Positions 59,996 to 64,000 of a stretch of 64,000 nt of DNA are shown here, one piece after another (within the stretch, counting starts at the first letter, position 1; each line of letters opens with the position of its first letter). The notes under the pieces were generated by a model. It worked only from the letters and a program-made list of their open reading frames with translations, did no database searches and had not been told where the DNA came from. This DNA is from Iodobacter sp025352645 (GTDB lineage: Bacteria > Pseudomonadota > Gammaproteobacteria > Burkholderiales > Chitinibacteraceae), in assembly GCF_033446605.1 (NCBI RefSeq), contig NZ_JAWQUO010000013.1, forward strand, positions 1-64,000. The letters run 5' to 3'. The position numbers and the translations under genes were made by a program.

Positions 59996-61451
59996 GCTCC
60001 AAACGGATAAGGCACATGTGCCGTATGAATCAGAGCTACGCCGTAGGTGGTCTCAAGCTGGCGGTAGTATTCCTGACGACTGGAAAATCGTTACCCTAGA
60101 AACTTTACTCAAAGACAATAAAAGTATTGCTGTTGGTGTTATGTATCCGGGGCCGGATACACAGGGTGGTATTCCATTAATAAAAGTTGGTGATATTAAA
60201 GGCGGACTTATTCCGCAGAAACCGAATTATTGTATTTCTCCCGAAACCAACGAAGAGCATAAGCGCACTCAATTAATTGGTGACGAGTTGTTAATTACAC
60301 TGGTTGGCAATCCCGGGGAATGCGTTGTTGTCACTCCAGCCATGGCGGACTGGAATCCAGCACGAGCCATTGCAGTCATTCGCTTGGCTGAACCTAGCTT
60401 GCGTGTATATCTAAAAACCGTTTTGGAAAGTGCTGCAGGTAAGCATTTAATTGATGCAGTTTTGAATACCACTGTTCAAAAGACACTCAATTTAAAGGAT
60501 ATTCGCCAGCTTCCTGTTCCAATGCCACGAAGCGAAACTATTCGCGCAATTTCATCATTTTCGGAGGCGCTTAGTGACCGAATTGGCTTGTTGCGCGAGA
60601 CCAATGCGACGCTGGAGGCGATGGCGCAGGCGCTGTTTAAGTCGTGGTTTGTCGATTTCGACCCCGCCCACGCCAACGCCGCAGCCCTCATCCCAACCCT
60701 TCTCCCAGAGGGAGAAGGACTAACACCCCCTCTCCCTTTGGGAGAGGGCCGGGGTGAGGGTGTCCGAGGAGATGGAATACTCCCGCCCGAACTCCAAACC
60801 CTCTTCCCCGCCACCTTCACCGAATCCCCACAAGGCTTGGTGCCGGAGGGGTGGAAGTGGCTGGCGCTTGATGAAGCTTACGAACTTAACCCAAAGCGCA
60901 ACTTGAAGAAAGGTGCCTTGGCAAAGTATCTCGACATGGCCAGCGTGGGTACTAGCGGGCATACCGCAGAAAGTGCGATTAATCGGGAATTTGGCTCGGG
61001 CACAAAATTCATCAATGGTGACACGCTTCTTGCGCGTATCACGCCATGCCTAGAAAACGGCAAGACGGCTTTTGTTGATTTTCTGGAAGAGGATGAAACG
61101 GGCTGGGGTTCAACCGAGTTTATCGTTATGCGGCCCAAAGTGCCGTTGCCTGCCTATCATGCGTATTTACTTGCGCGATTCCCCGCATTCAGAGAATTTG
61201 CAATTCAGAGCATGTCCGGCACAAGTGGACGCCAGCGAGTTCAAAACGATGTACTTGGGCGTTACATGTTGGCTGTGCCTGATTCTGCGGTAGCAGATGT
61301 CTTTGGTCAGGCAGTTGAAGCAATGCAACAGAAAATTGCGGCCAATCACCAACAAGCCCAAACCCTCGCCACCCTGCGCGACACATTATTACCGCGCCTC
61401 ATCGCAGGCACCCTCCGCCTACCCGAAGCCGCGCTGGCGGAGGTGGTGTAA
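59985..61451 (+). CDS. hsdS: Type I restriction-modification specificity subunit S
   Basis: HsdS reads the bipartite DNA target for the HsdM methyltransferase (and HsdR). The 488-residue protein has target-recognition domain 1 (about 20-190), a conserved helix with LRETNATLEAMAQALFKSWF, target-recognition domain 2 (about 285-440) and a second conserved helical region (QQKIAANHQQAQTLATLRDTLLPRLIAG). Between the first conserved helix and domain 2 lies an unusual stretch (LLPEGEGLTPPLPLGEGRGEG) encoded by a REP-like palindrome pair. The start overlaps the duplicated hsdM tail. A 3'-end-like sequence recurs at 61607-61671. Confidence 0.92.
   Translation: MSSELQTDKAHVPYESELRRRWSQAGGSIPDDWKIVTLETLLKDNKSIAVGVMYPGPDTQGGIPLIKVGDIKGGLIPQKPNYCISPETNEEHKRTQLIGDELLITLVGNPGECVVVTPAMADWNPARAIAVIRLAEPSLRVYLKTVLESAAGKHLIDAVLNTTVQKTLNLKDIRQLPVPMPRSETIRAISSFSEALSDRIGLLRETNATLEAMAQALFKSWFVDFDPAHANAAALIPTLLPEGEGLTPPLPLGEGRGEGVRGDGILPPELQTLFPATFTESPQGLVPEGWKWLALDEAYELNPKRNLKKGALAKYLDMASVGTSGHTAESAINREFGSGTKFINGDTLLARITPCLENGKTAFVDFLEEDETGWGSTEFIVMRPKVPLPAYHAYLLARFPAFREFAIQSMSGTSGRQRVQNDVLGRYMLAVPDSAVADVFGQAVEAMQQKIAANHQQAQTLATLRDTLLPRLIAGTLRLPEAALAEVV
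60698..60748. repeat. REP-like palindrome pair inserted in frame within hsdS
   Basis: CCTTCTCCC AGA GGGAGAAGG (60698-60718) and CCCTCTCCC TTT GGGAGAGGG (60728-60748) are two hairpins, followed by CCGGGGTGAGGG. This is a well-known kind of intergenic repeat, here translated as part of HsdS without breaking the frame. Confidence 0.88.
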
Positions 61452-61770
61452 TGATGAATGGGTATGTTCATGCAGCCATTGATTATCAATGGCTAGGGCT
61501 GGATAGGCTGGCATGTATAGTAAGTGGCAGCGTTCCGGTGGGTTACGCCGCGAAATACAGTTCCATCAAAATAGACATTGCAGCGCGGCTAACCCACCCT
61601 ACGAATCGCCTCATCTCCGGCCAGCTGCGCCTATCCGAAGCCGAAGTGCCACTTACGGAGGTGGTGTGATGTTGAATGGGTATATTCATGCAGCCATTGA
61701 TTATCAATGGCTAGGGCTGAATAGGCTGGCGGGTATATTAAGCCGCCGCGTTTCGGTGGCTTACGCCGCA
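61395..61770 (+). repeat. Imperfect tandem repeat of hsdS tail plus small ORF start
   Basis: Unit 1 (61395 to about 61555) contains the hsdS tail, its stop, and ATGATGAATGGGTATGTTCATGC and onward. Unit 2 (61607 to about 61770) contains an alternative hsdS-type tail (RLISGQLRLSEAE to TEVV), then the same small-ORF start with a few substitutions. The spacer carries a palindromic repeat whose arms are GGTGGGTTACGCCGCG and CGCGGCTAACCCACC. Confidence 0.85.
61451..61669 (+). CDS. Small repeat-derived ORF (72 residues)
   Basis: ATGATG at 61451 overlaps the hsdS stop and has GGAGG upstream. The first ~35 residues (MMNGYVHAAIDYQWLGLD and on) match the next small ORF. The middle is translated palindromic repeat, and the end (RLISGQLRLSEAE and on to TEVV) matches an HsdS C-terminus. 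I do not think that this is an evolved gene; it is most likely a recombination product. Confidence 0.25.
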   Translation: MMNGYVHAAIDYQWLGLDRLACIVSGSVPVGYAAKYSSIKIDIAARLTHPTNRLISGQLRLSEAEVPLTEVV

Positions 61771-61866
61771 CAGATCATCTCCTGCCCAAAACAAAGTGCT
61801 TACGGTGGCTATTTTCTGATGTCAAATAACATTCCACACTGGAACAAGGCCGAAGATCATGGCTAA
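61669..61866 (+). CDS. Small repeat-derived ORF (65 residues)
   Basis: ATG 61669 overlaps the preceding TGA and has GGAGG upstream. The N-terminal MLNGYIHAAIDYQWLGLN is nearly the same as in the previous ORF, then the sequences diverge. It overlaps the AAA ATPase start by eight bases. The function, if any, is unknown. Confidence 0.25.
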   Translation: MLNGYIHAAIDYQWLGLNRLAGILSRRVSVAYAAQIISCPKQSAYGGYFLMSNNIPHWNKAEDHG

Positions 61867-62953
61867 ATTAGGTCGATTGCAGCATATCAAAGTGGCAGGT
61901 TTTCGCTCCATCAAGTCGCTTGATCTGGCGTTAGCGCCGCTCAATATTCTGATTGGTCCAAATGGGGCGGGTAAATCCAATTTCATCAGCTTTTTTCGCT
62001 TCATGAACCGCTTGTTGGATAAAGATCTGCAATTGCATTTACGTACGCAGCTCAATGGTGCGGATAAGGCGCTGTATTTTGGCCGCAAGACGACTGAAGC
62101 GCTGGAGATTGATCTGCATTTCAGCCCAAATGGCTATCACGCAAAATTGCTGCCCACGACGGATGACTCCTTGGTATTTGCTGAAGAAGCAGCGTTATTC
62201 TATGCCGCTGAATTTGGCTACGGAGGGGGTACAAAATCCTACCCATTGGCTGGCGCTGGTGCGCTGGAGTCCGGCCTGCCTTCGGCAGGCACAGCAAGAG
62301 CCGCCGAGCATGTCGCGGGTTATTTATCCGATTGGAAGGTGTATCACTTCCATGACACCAGCGATACCGCAAAAGTTAAGACCAGCTATAGCCTCCATCA
62401 AACTGCTCGCCTGATGCCGCAGGGAGAAAATCTGGCTGCGTTTTTGTTTGGCATTCGGGAAGCACCTGAATATTTGCGGATTGTAAAAACGATCCAACGC
62501 GTCGCGCCGTTTTTTCATGATTTCGTGTTTCAGCCAGAGGCAAACGATATGATTCGGCTGCGCTGGAAGCATAAGGGGAGCGATGATTATTTTGATGCCA
62601 CGATGCTATCAGATGGCACATTGCGATTTATTTGCCTGACCACGCTATTACTACAACCGAAATTGCCGACGATGATTTTGCTGGATGAGCCAGAGCTGGG
62701 TTTGCATCCGTTTGCGATGCAATTACTAGCGGCAATGATGCGTTCGGCCAGTGAGAAAACGCAGATTATTGCTTCCACACAGTCGGTGACCTTGGCGAAT
62801 CAATTTGAGTGGCAGGACATGGTGGTCGTGGATCAAATCGACAATCAGTCCCGATTCAGACGATTAGAGGCAAAAGAAGTAGAAAGCTGGTTGGAGCAAT
62901 ACAAGCTAGGCGAAATCTGGGAAATGAATGTATTCGGAGGGACGCCAGAATGA
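61859..62953 (+). CDS. AAA family ATPase (AAA_21 / OLD-like)
   Basis: A 364-residue SMC/ABC-type ATPase. The opening KVAGFRSIKSLDLAL strand precedes Walker A LIGPNGAGKSNF. A Q-loop/insertion region fills the middle, MLSDGTLRFICL gives the signature segment, and Walker B is MILLDEPELGLHP, followed by IIASTQSVTLAN. It has the ATPase part of OLD-type proteins without the C-terminal TOPRIM nuclease. The next gene, overlapping by four bases (ATGA), encodes a TOPRIM-like DUF4276 protein. The two probably work as a split OLD/PARIS-like defence unit. It lies in the type I restriction locus. Confidence 0.88.
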   Translation: MAKLGRLQHIKVAGFRSIKSLDLALAPLNILIGPNGAGKSNFISFFRFMNRLLDKDLQLHLRTQLNGADKALYFGRKTTEALEIDLHFSPNGYHAKLLPTTDDSLVFAEEAALFYAAEFGYGGGTKSYPLAGAGALESGLPSAGTARAAEHVAGYLSDWKVYHFHDTSDTAKVKTSYSLHQTARLMPQGENLAAFLFGIREAPEYLRIVKTIQRVAPFFHDFVFQPEANDMIRLRWKHKGSDDYFDATMLSDGTLRFICLTTLLLQPKLPTMILLDEPELGLHPFAMQLLAAMMRSASEKTQIIASTQSVTLANQFEWQDMVVVDQIDNQSRFRRLEAKEVESWLEQYKLGEIWEMNVFGGTPE

Positions 62954-63549
62954 TTCGTCTGGGCATCAGCACCGAAGGCGCGACCGAACGCGAGTTTGTC
63001 AGTCGGGTATTGCGGCCACATTTAGCAGCTTTTGGAATTCAGGCCACCGGGGTCGACCTACGTGGCAATGTTAGTCTCGATAAAATCCGACCTGTTTTAC
63101 CTGCCTTGTTAGGTAGTTTTGATGTAGTGAGTTCGATGTACGACTTTTATCAGTTCAAAGGCCGCGATAATCGATCAATAGATGAACTAGAGGCCGCGAT
63201 TCTTGCTTTGGTCAGTCAAGAGCAGCAGGCTCGATTTATTCCCTATGTGCAACGCTATGAGTTCGAAGCCTTGCTGTTTTCAGTACCAGAACAAACGGTG
63301 AGCTGGCTGCAAGGAAGCGCTGCCACTTTAGTCAATATGCAAGAAGCCGTACGCCGTTGCGGCTCGCCTGAGCTGGTCAACGATAGTCCACAAACCAGCC
63401 CCTCACATCGAATGAAAAGTTTGTTTGCGGGTTATGACAAAAAGCTGCACGGCCCCGATATTGTTGAGCTAGCAGGTCTTGCAGCCATCCGTTCGGAATG
63501 TCCGCGCTTTGACGGATGGCTGAGCCGTTTAGAGTCGCTAGTCGATTAA
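62950..63549 (+). CDS. DUF4276 (TOPRIM-like) protein
   Basis: A 199-residue DUF4276 protein. The fold is TOPRIM-like: IRLGISTEGATEREFV has the conserved Glu (EGxTE) and VVSSMYDFYQFKG the acidic strand that follows. YVQRYEFEALLFS and KLHGPDIVELAGLAAIRSECPRF are typical of the family. The frame is open from 62809, but ATG 62950 overlaps the ATPase stop and gives the family's N-terminus. It is a probable nuclease or effector for the adjacent AAA ATPase. Confidence 0.82.
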   Translation: MIRLGISTEGATEREFVSRVLRPHLAAFGIQATGVDLRGNVSLDKIRPVLPALLGSFDVVSSMYDFYQFKGRDNRSIDELEAAILALVSQEQQARFIPYVQRYEFEALLFSVPEQTVSWLQGSAATLVNMQEAVRRCGSPELVNDSPQTSPSHRMKSLFAGYDKKLHGPDIVELAGLAAIRSECPRFDGWLSRLESLVD

Positions 63550-63790
63550 CAAATCTGTGTTGGGCAGGTGCAGGATGATTCAGCATCAAGCATCAACATT
63601 GGATGCTCTCTAACTTACGCTACTGTGCACAAGAGCTTTAACGCAAACAGCTGCGCTGGTAACTAGGTGAAGAGTCCATGCAGAAAATTTCGATTCAGTT
63701 GACATATACGAGCTTGGGGCGACTAATTGGTCGGCAGACTGCTAGGGAATGAATACGCACAGGCATGTGCTCATTTGAATAGGATATCTA

Positions 63791-64000
63791 ATGCAATTTT
63801 ATTGCTCAAAAGCCGCCGCTGAGGCGCTAGAAACCACCCAAAAGGGTAAGGTTAAATCGTGGCTGGAGGCTGCTCCCGTTCCCGAGGCGGCTGGGCCGTG
63901 GGCTTGGCAGGTGCATGCGATTAAGCTGGCGCGGCAGAATGTGTTTATCGTGATGGAGCGTGAAACGCGCTTTGCGATGGTGTTTTGGGGTATCAAGAAA
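63791..64000 (+). CDS. DUF6933-like protein, N-terminal part (runs off the window)
   Basis: Seventy codons are visible from ATG 63791, with AGGA upstream. The pattern MQFYCSKAAAEAL, then WAWQVHAIKLARQNVFIVMERETRFAMVFWG resembles small DUF6933 proteins, which I recall as having a similar start and a strand ending in T-x-x-x-V. The function is unknown, and the 3' end lies outside the window. The 241 bases before it hold no gene; TTGACA at 63699-63704 may be a -35 box, but the -10 is unclear. Confidence 0.55.
   Translation, partial: MQFYCSKAAAEALETTQKGKVKSWLEAAPVPEAAGPWAWQVHAIKLARQNVFIVMERETRFAMVFWGIKK

Noticed and set aside
57168..64000. A complete type I restriction system
   Set aside because: hsdM and hsdS are present, but no HsdR motor/nuclease is encoded in the window. 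It may lie further downstream, so completeness cannot be claimed.

Overview
The window reads as chromosomal DNA of a Gram-negative betaproteobacterium. My best guess, from recall of protein style rather than any search, is Neisseriales (Chromobacteriaceae/Chitinibacteraceae, for example an Iodobacter- or Chitinibacter-like bacterium). It combines a secreted chitinase, a mucin-type metallopeptidase, gluconate uptake, a type VI secretion (T6SS) VgrG module and ordinary housekeeping genes. One 10-base run of N (16326-16335) shows that this is a draft assembly.

Layout. 1-99: C-terminal end of an IS110-type transposase. 125-6299 (minus strand): recB, a DEDDh exonuclease and recD. recC lies alone about 36 kb away (42514-45840), so RecBCD is encoded at two places. 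6.6-9.1 kb: a secreted CBM2/M60-like zinc peptidase and an AlkD-like DNA glycosylase. 9.5-13.5 kb: a giant Pls/PosA-type adenylation-thiolation-membrane protein, a candidate poly(amino acid) synthetase. 13.6-20.1 kb (minus strand): a VgrG, DUF4123 adaptor, DUF3304-like immunity lipoprotein and Tle1-like lipase module. It is flanked by the true 3' end of the pls gene and a second copy of that end. 20.8-25.8 kb: a NERD-domain protein and a 1272-residue SIR2-domain protein (candidate anti-phage NADase). 26.3-45.8 kb: mainly housekeeping and metabolic genes (phzF-like, ppc, chitinase, murB, tatD, gntK-gntP, oxidoreductase/LysR pair, HPt-HD-GYP protein, rluF-like, recC). 46.2-48.0 kb: a conspicuously AT-rich, translationally coupled pair encoding a receiver-domain protein and a Cys-rich histidine-kinase-like ATPase. 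48-57 kb: a GspF/PilC-like protein, tRNA-Ser(GCU), a DUF294/CBS protein with an exonuclease, uvrA, a yajR-like transporter and ssb. 57.2-64 kb: a defence locus with hsdM, a DUF1016 nuclease, hsdS, two repeat-derived small ORFs, an AAA ATPase with a DUF4276 (TOPRIM-like) partner, and the start of a DUF6933-like gene. No hsdR is present.

Two themes recur. First, at three places (pls, hsdM, hsdS) an accessory segment is followed by a second, slightly diverged copy of the upstream gene's 3' end. For pls and hsdM the differences are almost all synonymous. This points to cassette import by homologous recombination rather than decay of a duplication. Second, palindromic intergenic repeats are frequent. 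They include a 169-bp MITE-like element with perfect 22-bp terminal inverted repeats, and a REP-like palindrome pair inserted in frame inside hsdS.

The parts most likely to be under-described are the receiver/ATPase pair (46186-48017), the Pls-like synthetase, the large SIR2 protein, and the AAA/DUF4276 pair nested in the type I restriction locus.
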